Origin: Odiellus spinosus
Lineage: Eukaryota > Arthropoda > Arachnida > Opiliones > Phalangiidae
Assembly: GCA_963920705.1 (NCBI GenBank)
Contig: OY987227.1
Coordinates: 9,341,602 to 9,405,601, forward strand
Length of the DNA stretch: 64,000 bases
Direction: 5' to 3'
Both the position numbers and the translations under genes were made by a program. Below, piece by piece: positions 27,472-38,000 of this stretch; position 1 is the stretch's first letter; every line of letters begins with the position of its first letter. The notes under the pieces are model-generated. The model was not told where the DNA came from. It saw nothing but the letters and a program-made list of their open reading frames with translations, and did no database searches.

Positions 27472-29964
27472 TCATATTTTATTTCCTAGTATTTCAATCA
27501 ATTCAGTCTTAAGTTTCTTACTTTTTCTTTTCCCGTGCCGTTTGGAATTCAAATGTGCTAAGAGTTGAAAGTTATATTGTATTTATAATTATATCTCTCT
27601 GAATTTTAAAATTAGACAATAATTTAATTAATTTAACACGATTAGACTTACTTTGCCAAATTCGCGTTCCCACGATTATTTGATCACAAACATCGCAAAA
27701 GAAGGTTTCCAATTTATTTTCCGTAGAATCTTCATTAACAGGAACTGGTTCGTGATTCGGCTTTAAATCCTAAGAACAATAAATTGGGAAAAGGTTGATA
27801 TGGAAAATTGAGGGTTTTCACAACCCTAAAAATAAAAAAAGTTACCATTAAAAACGACTCAAGAATTTCGTAGGAAATATCCCGCACTTCCCAATTCCAT
27901 TTTTTAACGTCGGTAGAATCTAAAGTATAAACCAGAGGAATTTCCCTCGATGATTCTATTAATAATAATTTAAATTTGATTAGTAAAGAGAGTTAAATGA
28001 TTATAATTGTATTCATTTCAATTCTTACTTTTTAAAATACGATTTTCAATCCAACGATTTTGTTTCTTGGCGTAATGTCTCGTAACTCTCTTCATAGATT
28101 CCATGCCTGATGAGAATTAAGTGAAAAATTGTTTAATTATAATTTATTAGGAGTTAAAAGATCAATAATGATGGCATTCAGGAGATTGAAAATAATATCA
28201 AAGTAACAAACCAGTTTCAAATAGTTGTTTTCCACGTTCCGTCAACTTTTCCATATCGTCCAAGATCAAATATTCGTGAAACTCTTTGAACCCAATTGAT
28301 TGAAAAATTCCTCTAGTATAATCAGCCTCCCTAAAATTAATAAAATGATATAATAGGGTAAAATCTCATTAGTGGAGGAAGGTTAACAAGAACCAATTTC
28401 AGAATTTCCTTAAATCATTTGTATTCTTGTTTCGAGGTCACTTGTTATAAAAAGTTCTTTCTCTAAAGCTATGCCTAAAATTTTCTTCTGCAAAATCAAA
28501 ATTAATACAAATTTTTGTCACTATTTCAAATTTTAAAAATTAATATTTGTCCCAGAAAATGTAGTCTTAAGTGTCATCTACCTTTAAATATCTGTATCAG
28601 AAAATATTATTTTTTTAAAACAGAAAAACCTCAATATCAATCCATAACCAATATTATACAGTTTGAATTCTTACCCGCCGCTTAATCTACGTTTGTTGTA
28701 TTCCATATGGAAAGTGGACATTTCCTCTACTAAACCTCGAGCAATCATATCATCTACTCTGGCATCAATTCTTTGATCTAGAACTAAAAAATGAAAGGGG
28801 TTGAAGAAAAGTTAGGTAATTACTAATTAAATTAAAATCAACTTGGTTTACCTTCAGTTTGGCATTGTACCCATAAAATTATTGACTTTGGAAACCGTAG
28901 AGGTCCGCTAACTGAGCAGCCTCCGCTTTGATTGCGCTGATCTTTAAGTAGACGCGAATGTAAGTTTCCCGTTTGTTGGTACACCTGAAGGCTTCTGTAA
29001 TGCCAAACTAAAGCTATTTACTGTTTAAAATTAAATTTGAAAGTTTTTAACTCACCTGATAACTTTTCTACGATCATTCGGATGCAAGTTATTCCCTCGC
29101 TCTGGATCTATTCTAGATAGTAAATTATGTAGATCAGAATTTGAAAATTTATCCAAAGCTGACGGAATTATAGGGTGGAAGATGATATCGTCGAGATTTT
29201 CTAAGTTTGTTCGGATCTTTTCACTTTCTGAATCTAAAATCTTCCGAGTAAGATCATTCTACAATAAAATAGGAGTTTGAATTCAAAATATAAACTCATA
29301 GGTAACGAAGTTAATGGAAACTTACTTTCTCTATTGGAGATATTAGAAAATCCCATAACAAAGATTCAATGTAGTAATTCGTCCCTCCAACGATAATGGG
29401 CAATTTCTGATTTTGGTGGATTTCTGTGATCTTCAATTAATTATTAATTAAGGTAATAAATAAGCGTTTAAGTAGTAAAACTGCATTACTAATAATTCGA
29501 AAACCGTACAATTGGAAGAGCGTGGTTTCGAAAATCGACGACTGTGTAATTTGTAAGAGGGTCAACAAAATCCAACAGATGATGAGGAACTCCTAGCATT
29601 TCTTCTTCCTTAACCTTATTCGTTGTGATATCCAATCCCTTGTAAACCTTATGCGAAATAAGAAAAATTAAAAATAAGACGCTTAGCAAGCCACAAGTGG
29701 CTGCTACCGTGCTACGGCACCAATCCAACATGTACCTTGTACTATCAGCCAGGAGATGGCCAAGGCTTATATAAAATTTAATCATATTACCTGCATAGAA
29801 TCCGCGCTAATTATTTCTCCATTAAATTTCTGGGCTAAATCTATTCCTAATTTTGATTTACCACATCCAGTAGCTCCCAAAACAAAAACAAGAGGCTTAG
29901 AATAGCACAAACTGGACTCTAGTACTGACATTTTCCGCAGAAATCTAACTATGGCAGTCGCCAT
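27472..29964 (-). CDS. TRIT1: tRNA dimethylallyltransferase (TRIT1/MiaA family), 11 exons, 460 aa
   Basis: This enzyme transfers an isopentenyl group to A37 of tRNAs that read UNN codons, in cytosol and mitochondria. The exons are 29791-29964, 29510-29647, 29326-29430, 29056-29258, 28852-28994, 28675-28783, 28212-28330, 28029-28106, 27846-27955, 27652-27769 and 27472-27557, all with GT/AG ends; they total 1383 bp in one frame. Visible motifs are the P-loop GATGCGKS (about residues 30-37), [14 protein letters not shown], the family motif [44 protein letters not shown] and a C-terminal matrin-type zinc finger (FFCDVC...THLNSKRH), as in animal TRIT1. The N-terminus [14 protein letters not shown] is basic and could be a mitochondrial signal; Met12 is an alternative start. 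An AATAAA signal lies at 27446-27451 (minus). The length is normal for the family. It shares a spacer of about 370 bp with the divergent TEN1-like gene. Confidence 0.95.
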
Positions 29965-30332
29965 ATGCTTTTTGAATTATTTTGGACCAGACCTAAAAAT
30001 AAGTTTTTTGTTTTTTTTTTTCAACTAGTCGTCCAGACTCCAGACTAGTGCCCCTGGCGTCTTGAATAAATAAACTGGCCTATTATTTCAATATATTTCC
30101 AAAATTTAACCATTAATGAACAAGTGTCCGTCATGTTTATTCTTTAAAGAATTAACCTATTTTTGACTTGTAGACTTGTGTAATTTCTAGGCCTGTTATG
30201 GACTTTGGTTCGGATTTCTACTAACCTTGGGTTCGGTTTGGTTTGGTCCATTTAAAAAGGACTTGAGAACTTCCTCGGCATCGTCTGCACTATTGCCTGC
30301 TTTTAGACGATGGCCTCAACAGTCAACACGTG
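29965..30332. promoter_or_regulatory. Divergent promoter region between TRIT1 and TEN1-like
   Basis: The start codons of the two divergent genes are 368 bp apart, so both promoters and 5' leaders must fit here. No TATA box was recognised on either strand. A short upstream ORF (ATG at 30310) ends in a TGA whose last base is the first base of the TEN1-like ATG. Confidence 0.6.
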
Positions 30333-30722
30333 ATGGCATCGTCGTATTGTCCCGAAAAATGTTACGAAGCCGTATTTTTCGAAGAATTATACTATTTAAA
30401 TACCGATAAAATTAAAATAATTGGAAGATTAGTATCAAATAATCCAGTGCTGAACACTTGCGTTATAACTTGCCCAAAAGGATCTACCCCGAAATCACTA
30501 ACTGTAAATGTTGAGATAGTGTCTCAGAGTCAAACTGGCTCATTGCTGGAAGGTTCCATTTACCAGTTTTTCGGGTATTTGAAGAGTTTCGAAGACGATT
30601 TTACTCTTGACGCCGAATTAGCGCGGAATGTTGATGGACTTGATGTTGATCTGTATATTAAAGCAATTAAATTACAAAGGGAATACTTGGAAACTCTCAC
30701 AAGCAAAGAAGAGGCAAGTTAA
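30333..30722 (+). CDS. TEN1: TEN1-like CST complex subunit, intronless, 129 aa
   Basis: TEN1 is the small OB-fold subunit of the CST (CTC1-STN1-TEN1) complex, which binds single-stranded telomeric DNA and supports lagging-strand fill-in. The protein is the right size. Its second half reads EGSIYQFFGYL, then AELARNVDGLDVDLYIKA and IKLQREYL. This follows the animal TEN1 pattern of GSLYIVLGEL, a strand ending CVEGMNL, and a C-terminal helix with AIREQRLY. The first half has the GRL strand expected for the OB-fold. The assignment rests on remembered family pattern, so it is good but not certain. The start is the ATG at 30333. A 16-bp gap separates its stop from the NSUN6 ATG on the same strand, with no poly(A) signal between, so the two probably share one mRNA. 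Confidence 0.75.
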   Translation: MASSYCPEKCYEAVFFEELYYLNTDKIKIIGRLVSNNPVLNTCVITCPKGSTPKSLTVNVEIVSQSQTGSLLEGSIYQFFGYLKSFEDDFTLDAELARNVDGLDVDLYIKAIKLQREYLETLTSKEEAS

Positions 30723-30738
30723 TCTTAACATTAAAACC

Positions 30739-32082
30739 ATGTACTTTCAAGATATGTCTTCCATAAATACTGTCTTCACGGATAATGATATTTATCTGCA
30801 ATTGTACAGCGATTACTGTGACAGAAGTGATCATTCAAACTCTGAGTTTAAACAGCTCTTTCATTGGTTGTATAGTCCACCTAAGTACTCTACAGTTAGA
30901 GTGAACCAGTTAGAGCAAAGGGGTTCCTTAATAACCCAACTGAAAAACGAAATAAAGAAGCAGAATGAAAATTTTGACGCCCTAGTAGATATTCACCCCA
31001 TTCTTTCAGACTTACTAATTATTCAATCAAAGATTAATGAAGATATTGTTCCTTACAATGATAGTAAAGAGGTTTATGTTGACCTTAAGTGTGGAGTGTC
31101 TGTACTTAGAGGTGCCCAAATTTTTGCACCGGGTATTATTGGCGCTCCAATTCACTTGCAATCGGGTGACAAAGTCTCTGTTTACAGTGACGTGGAGGGA
31201 AAATGCCTCAAAGGCAGAATGACGATTTTTCCTGGTAATAAGTTGTTTCTAGGTAATGGTACCATGTTAATGAGCAGACGAGATTTGTTCAATTGTCCCA
31301 ACCCATCGGGTGTTGCTGTAAATTTGGTAGAAAGAGTATCCACTTGCCCTTCTTTGCGCGATTTGATGGGCAATAATATGTATTTGCAAAATCTTCCTTC
31401 AGTGGTATGTGGACACGTATTGGATCCACAACCAAATGAACGTATTTTGGACATGTGCGCTTCTCCAGGCGGGAAAACGACGCACATAGCTTCCCTTATA
31501 AAAGACCAGGGTATCCTTGTTGCTCTAGATAAATCGAAAAATAAAGTTGAGAAATTGAGAGCCACTGTAGCTAATCAAGGTTTTAAATGCGTAAAGTGCC
31601 ACGTTTTTGACAGTAGAAAATCGGTTGATGTTGACAAAAATGACGAGGATTTTGCCCCTCCATTTCAACCGAAGGTTTTTGATAAAATTTTGTTAGACGC
31701 TCCTTGCAGCGCTTTGGGCCAAAGACCTCAATTAATGAACAAAATGACGTTAAAAGAACTAAACTCGTATCCATTCGTGCAACGAAAGTTGCTTTCAGCC
31801 GCCGCGCAATTACTTAAACCAGGAGGAACTCTAGTTTACAGTACATGCACTTTAATCATGGCTGAAAACGAAGGCATGGTAAAATGGGTCTTGGATAACT
31901 TTCCAAATTTGAGTTTAGTACATCAAACGCCGCATTTGGGTGGAATTGGTCTAAAAGGAAGCGGTCTTAAGGAAGATGATCGTTTGAAACTACAAAGATT
32001 CGACCATATTTCTTCCAGCGTTGGTGTTGACAAAGACACCATCGGTTTTTTCATCGCTAAATTTATAAAAATAACGATGTAA
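30739..32082 (+). CDS. NSUN6: tRNA (cytosine-5) methyltransferase NSUN6-like, intronless, 447 aa
   Basis: NSUN6 methylates C72 in the acceptor stem of particular tRNAs. An N-terminal region of about 100 residues is followed by a PUA domain (from VYVDLKCGVSVLRGAQIFAP to about residue 190). The Rossmann methyltransferase domain then shows the SAM-binding motif ILDMCASPGGKTTHIA, an acidic ALDKSKNKV strand, the motif-IV catalytic segment LLDAPCSALGQRPQ and the motif-VI segment LVYSTCT, so both NSUN cysteines are present. A PUA domain inside an NSUN protein is characteristic of NSUN6. Start at ATG 30739 (AAACCATGT context); Met at 30754 is an alternative. The frame stays open upstream to 30628, but that part overlaps the TEN1-like ORF. 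AATAAA follows at 32095-32100. No intron is present, unlike the neighbouring TRIT1. Confidence 0.94.
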   Translation: MYFQDMSSINTVFTDNDIYLQLYSDYCDRSDHSNSEFKQLFHWLYSPPKYSTVRVNQLEQRGSLITQLKNEIKKQNENFDALVDIHPILSDLLIIQSKINEDIVPYNDSKEVYVDLKCGVSVLRGAQIFAPGIIGAPIHLQSGDKVSVYSDVEGKCLKGRMTIFPGNKLFLGNGTMLMSRRDLFNCPNPSGVAVNLVERVSTCPSLRDLMGNNMYLQNLPSVVCGHVLDPQPNERILDMCASPGGKTTHIASLIKDQGILVALDKSKNKVEKLRATVANQGFKCVKCHVFDSRKSVDVDKNDEDFAPPFQPKVFDKILLDAPCSALGQRPQLMNKMTLKELNSYPFVQRKLLSAAAQLLKPGGTLVYSTCTLIMAENEGMVKWVLDNFPNLSLVHQTPHLGGIGLKGSGLKEDDRLKLQRFDHISSSVGVDKDTIGFFIAKFIKITM

Positions 32083-32100
32083 TTTTTCTTCCAAAATAAA

Positions 32101-34181
32101 ATCTTATCTTTACGCTTTACTGAATTTAACGCCTAAAATTATTTAAAAATAAACATCAAAGTTGGTTTTAAAAGTTTACTCTACAAATACACCCATCATT
32201 AAGATAAACTGGTAAAAGTCAATGGCCTGGATTTAAAAATATTCAATTTCTAAATAACTTTTACCGTTTGTGGGGTCTAACGATGATTTTCCTGAATTTT
32301 AAGAAAACTTTTTGTTTCACCGAATTGAAAACAAAACCCACATATTTCACGAAATCAATACCCGAAACATATATCGTAAGATGGATGGAATGTTACGGTC
32401 TATGATAAAAATTTATACGAAATTTTTGGGCGAGCATATTAGCTTTGGTTTAATAATATGTTAATATTATTCCCTTATGTTAGCATTATGAAGCAGTCAA
32501 TTTTTTTGTTTTTGACCTAGAAAGTTTTCGTTCTCGGGGCGGATAGGTATACGAGCTTATTTTTAAAACTAGTTTTAATCCCACATCGCGGTTTGTTCTT
32601 TTTATACTTCAATTTTCTCAATTATAAGGTTACATCCGAAAACCAAATGTTTTAATACGAATTTTAGTTCGGAGATAAGGGCACGGTTGTTTTTACGTGG
32701 GATAGAATTTATGTTTTCGGCAGTTAGAGATAATTATACCATACTAATAGAAAAGGGAATTTACAAATTTGTTCCCTAATGGTTTTTGTCGTTGAACTTG
32801 GATTGGAAAGTCAGTAAAACACGTACCGCGTGTGTTAAATTACCACGAATTGTCAATTCCACTATTCACCATTGGATTAAAACAAAGAAATCAACCTTGA
32901 GCGAATAGATTCATTTTTGAATATATTCTTAACATACTTTGGTTTTCTTTCGTTCATTCTCAAAGCTAAAATTAGTTTCTTCTGTCAAAAGAAGAGTATC
33001 GTATTACATCGTGTTTCGTGCATTCGAAAATGTTTCGCGATAATTAGTCAAAATAATGTCCTTGCTCATACTTCAACTAAAATGGTTCGTTTAACTTATT
33101 GTCAAACTGTTTCCGACGCAATTTATGGTCCGTTTAAAGGTAAATCCGTTGTGGATCTATTTAATTCCGCGAAATTTTGAAAATGTAAACTTCGACGATA
33201 AAGTTTAAAGTTCGTAGATCATTCTTGGAATTAATTAAACTGAATCGGTGTTTAATTTTAAAAAAGAAGAACGGGTCAGTGCCGTCCAGTTTTTACGAAT
33301 GCCCTTGGTACTAAAAATCGACCCGTTAAATCACGACTTAAAAGAAAAGTAAAATCTTTAAATCGGCAGCTGAGCTCCGAGACTTGGGCTTAAAATTACG
33401 TAATTTTTTTAATTTATCCATAAACCGGTTGACTTTCCAAATTGTACGCGATCACGTATTAAGAACGTCGTAATCTAATAAACATCAGGTAAGATTTCTT
33501 TAAGAAAAATTTAAATGGCATGTCTCGTAAATGTTAAGTTTTTGTTTACGAAAATATTGTAATAAAAATTGTAATAGAACTCATTGAGAGCTTAAAAATG
33601 AGATTATGGATTCTAAAATCGGGTTAGAAATAAAGTTCTAAACTGTCAACTCGCGAGGCAACATTTTTTGCTGTCTTTTAGAGAGATCCGAGATCAATCA
33701 AAATTTTGAGTGCTCTCAAATTTCGAGCGAAGGCCAGAGCAATTCTTTGTTTGGTAACAATGAAATTGTTACCTTTGAGCTCTACTGAATATAATTTTAT
33801 ATGAGACCTGTCCTTTAAATAATATCAAGTTCACTTTAATATAAAATTATTCTCTTCATTACCAAATACTTCTTTTGGTAAATTTACAGAAGTTTCAAAG
33901 AGATGGTGTAGTTAACAGGGCTCCCACCAGGTCCCTAAAATACCTAAAACCCCCTACTTTTTTTGAGGTCCCTAAAGCACCATAAAATCGTGATTTGGTC
34001 CCTAAATCACCATATTTCTAGTAAATTTGGTTAAATGTACCGTCGTCCTATAATATTGAACCCAAATTTCATGCTAAGTCGAAAAACTGACAGCGAGAAA
34101 AACTGACTAAGTCAGTATGATATAATATCACGAAAAATGTGATAAATTAAAGTCAAATTTGTGATAAAATGCTTTTACAAA

Positions 34182-34259
<78 letters not shown>

Positions 34260-34392
34260 CTACTTTTTAAGAGTAATTTTGTGAAAATTAAATATCTCAG
34301 TTCTTCTTATATTGGTTCCTATTTGCTCCCCATTTTAAAAATTTTCGTTCCTATTTCACCCTATTTCTAGTCTGAAAAATCCCCTATTTCCC

Positions 34393-34423
<31 letters not shown>

Positions 34424-35021
34424 GTAGTATTAATATATATTTTGCCATAGGTTTTGCTTTGTAAATTCCTTACTTTCCCTTAATTATTTATAAAAAAAGC
34501 CTTACGATATAATAAATTGATCATTTTCTAAAGTATCTATAGAGGCCTAGCTAGTTAAAATGTTAAAGCAACCCGGTAACCTAAATCGTGCGGGCCCGGA
34601 TAAAACCTAAATGAAAAACATCGTATTCACGCTTCCTGGAAATATAGAATCCCCAAAAGGCACAGACTTTTATCAAATTTAAAATAATTCATCCGAATTT
34701 CTCCGCGCAATTTTTCCAAATCATTTCGTAACCCTTATCTTTCGCAGGTTTGGATTAAAAATGTCACGGGTTTTACTATAATAGCTCGAAATACGTTATT
34801 GTTACAATATCTAATAAAAATATGGGGAATTAAAACGAGGGGGTAAGAATTTTTCTCACCTCACGTTAGTTGTTTATGAAATACACTTGATAACGGACGG
34901 CGATTCCCGAACAAAGCAAAACCGAGATATGTCTTTTAATATATTTCAGTAAAGGATTATCGAAGGATTTACGACTGAAAAAAAACGGACCTGTATACTG
35001 TGGTACTAATCAAGTGTTATC
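32101..35021. other. Intergenic region with repeat remnants
   Basis: No confident gene was found. The region contains a possible short ORF at 32917-33180, a long AAT microsatellite at about 34180, a T-run at about 34398-34424 and a segment (about 33915-34030) rich in repeats of TCCCTAAA that looks like a transposon remnant. The 5' end and promoter of the plus-strand transporter gene starting at 35022 should lie towards the right end. Confidence 0.6.
34180..34259. repeat. (AAT)n microsatellite
   Basis: An uninterrupted run of about 26 AAT units. It encodes a poly-Asn stretch in one frame, which is not considered coding. Confidence 0.97.
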
Positions 35022-38000
35022 ATGACCAAAAAATCTTATCGATTACCGAAATCGGTAAGTAATTACTTGAAGATAACATGAGGGAAATAATTTTAAAATT
35101 GTAAAGCATGTAGCCATGCTTTGAGCAAGATTTGTAAATTCCATACAGAGAATCATGCTCAAAGGGGCACGCCGTCCATCTTGGGCGGAGCTTCCTAAGC
35201 CTGACTAGAGGTTAGTGCACCACCTGGAGTTTCAATTTAGTTTAGAGATTATTGTAACGAGTGCTACATTTAGAAACAATGTGGATTCAATGGGGGCACA
35301 GCTGTAGTAAAAAACATACCTATTAACTATTCGTACTCAAGTTGGAGGTTGTGCCCCTTACATTCACGTTTCTATCTATACTTCAAGACATGGCTAAAAG
35401 AAAGACCAGATCCGTTTGATGTCAAGCTCTCGCGAACGTCAAAATTAACCTTTGTCAGTGCGGAAAGTTCAAAACTAATTACTTAATTTATTTTACTTAA
35501 TATCCTAAAATTGGTGATAACAAGATCTGTAAGGTCCTATAATAGCTAATTTTTTTAAATAAATATAAAAAAATTGTTTCATATTTTGCATCATTAGCTT
35601 CAGTAATCGATTTGACCATTGGGAAGGCTTGTAAACTTCCTACTAGTGTGAACTTAGTTTAAGATAAACTCCTACAAGTAGGGTTTTCCAAATTAAAATT
35701 ATTAACCTCTAATGTTATAGAATTAGGTCATGTGATTTTTAAGTGGAAGAAATTCAATGATCGTATATTCTGTAGACCGGCTTGAATAGTCGCGACGCTA
35801 TACAACCAGTTTTCAAGCAAGATGCAGCGAGTAACGTTCCACAAGCAACTGCTGTCAATGGAAATGTTACAACTCGTACAAATGGGCAGGTACGAATGAA
35901 ATTTTATAAAAACTTTCCCTTTTATATGAATCTATGGGGTCGAGCTTCGGCCAATCAATTTGTTCGCTATACTAGCTAGGTCTTATTGCTCCAACAGATG
36001 AACACTTCCTTTCTTTTGAAATAATAAAAATTAAACTTAAATTTGGGTTTTGAAATACGCCCTTCATCATTCTGTCATTATAAACTACAAGTGCTTTGTG
36101 GGCGGCCTGTTATCAATGATTACATAAAAATTAAACCGAAATGTGTAATGTGTGACAAATTTATCGATTGTATCTTTGGAGCACTCTAGAATAATCCGTT
36201 TTGTAATATCACTGCTGTTAGTTTTCTAAAAATATCGATTGTTAAGCTTCTGCAAAAGATACCGATAATGCATTTAAAACATTCATGAAGAAGATACGTT
36301 AGAATATTAGACGAAGACAAGGGTCACGCGCACCTTAACGATTTGCAAATTTGCGGTTATCTTTAAATTGCACTTGGATTTATCGTGATTGCAAAGAATG
36401 AACTAAGTACAAAAATGAACAGTATCAATTGTTCAACACGTTTAAAGATATAACAAGACAATTTTAATAAAATTTAGATAAGATTTGGTAATTTCATTGT
36501 GTATAACCTTCTAATTCCGAAGAAGAGTATATACCCTTGGGCCATTTGTATTTACAAGTTTTACAATTTAAACTATATTATCACTTGTTAAAGGTTTATC
36601 GGCTAGGAAGGGTATTAGCAAACTCTAAGTATTCTTAGATTATATTAATATAGTTTTATTGGGTACAATACAGTTAAACTGTACTTTAGTTGAACTATAA
36701 TCATGACTAAGGTAGTATTAAATCATATCCTTAGAGAGAATTTAGTTTTTTTAACCATCAATAAATATAATATTTATAGGTCGTTCCGGAAAGCGACAAC
36801 CAAAATGGAGTGAAAGAAACTAATTTGGAACCGGAAATCGACGCCGAAAATAGAGGATCATGGGGGACCAAGTTAGAGTTTCTCCTATCTTGTATGGCCT
36901 TGTCAGTTGGACTTGGAAACGTTTGGAGGTTTCCAAACGTCGCCTATAACAACGGAGGAGGTATTTGGTCCCACTTTACTATTCCTTATAAGCTAAATAT
37001 TCAAATATTGTAACCAACAGAGTCTTTCCGTGCCCTTTCAAAAATTCAATATACGCTAAACAACCTGACCGTTTTTGGCTTTAGATTCTAAGAGATAAAA
37101 CCATAAAAATAATAAAACCCTCTTTGATTTTCCGTACCTGGGATTCCAGGAATGAGTGTTTAGCCAATGGGAGAATTCTTCCGGAAGATATATTTAAGAA
37201 CATTCTCCAGAACTGATAGTTAGGAAAAAAAAAAAAAAAAATTAACTCTCATTGAATAAAAGAGGGCACCTATTTCTGATCTTGGATGAAATTGAATAAT
37301 AGACTTATTGGTTTCACTATAAACTCTAATCTTGGATCATAACTAAAATCGAGGGTTGTTGGTCTATTTCTGGAAGTGAGACCATTTAAATCCATTCCAA
37401 CTTGGGGTTCAAAGTTAAGTACGGGTGGGGAATTTGTGAATATTATCTGCTAGAAATTTGACCCTGAATTGCTTAATACTAAACCCGGAAGCCTTTTTGG
37501 TAACATTATTTGCGAACAGACCAACTGGCCTCGCTTCTGTGTCTACGAAAAGTCCCAGAATAATCGCCACAAAATTTTATGGACCCTATAATTTGTGTTG
37601 TTTCGAGATTTGCATTGAACTCTCACATTTTTTTTGGGGAAAATTCAAATGCTATTTTATTATTACAGGCGCTTTCCTAATCCCTTATCTTATCGTTCTG
37701 GTCATAATTGGTCGGCCACTTTATTACATGGAACTTGTCTTGGGTCAGTTTAGTGGCGCCGGACCCATCAAAGTTTGGAAAGTTGTTCCAGCGTTAAAAG
37801 GTATATTTTCTAATATAAGTCTCCATTATAATGTAGATTGTAGAGCTTTACGCTCTAAGGGAACTTATCAATAATAAAAGTACCACTCCTTTGTTTGTTT
37901 TCTCGTTAAAAATGTTAAAACACTTCACCAGATTCCTATATTAACTTTAATACGAGCTTATCGCGATCTAAAGCCTGTATAACCTTTGATATAACTCTTA

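Noticed and set aside
31182-31774. Minus-strand ORFs across NSUN6
   Set aside because: Antisense shadows of a well-supported coding sequence.
32917-33180. 87-codon ORF on the plus strand, with an inner ATG at 33081 (MVRLTYCQTVSDAIYGPFK)
   Set aside because: No family was recognised and there is no promoter or poly(A) evidence. A first exon ending at AAAG|GTAAAT near 33140 is possible but unsupported.
34161-34370. ORF with a run of about 28 asparagines
   Set aside because: It is the AAT microsatellite read in one frame; flanking residues show no family.
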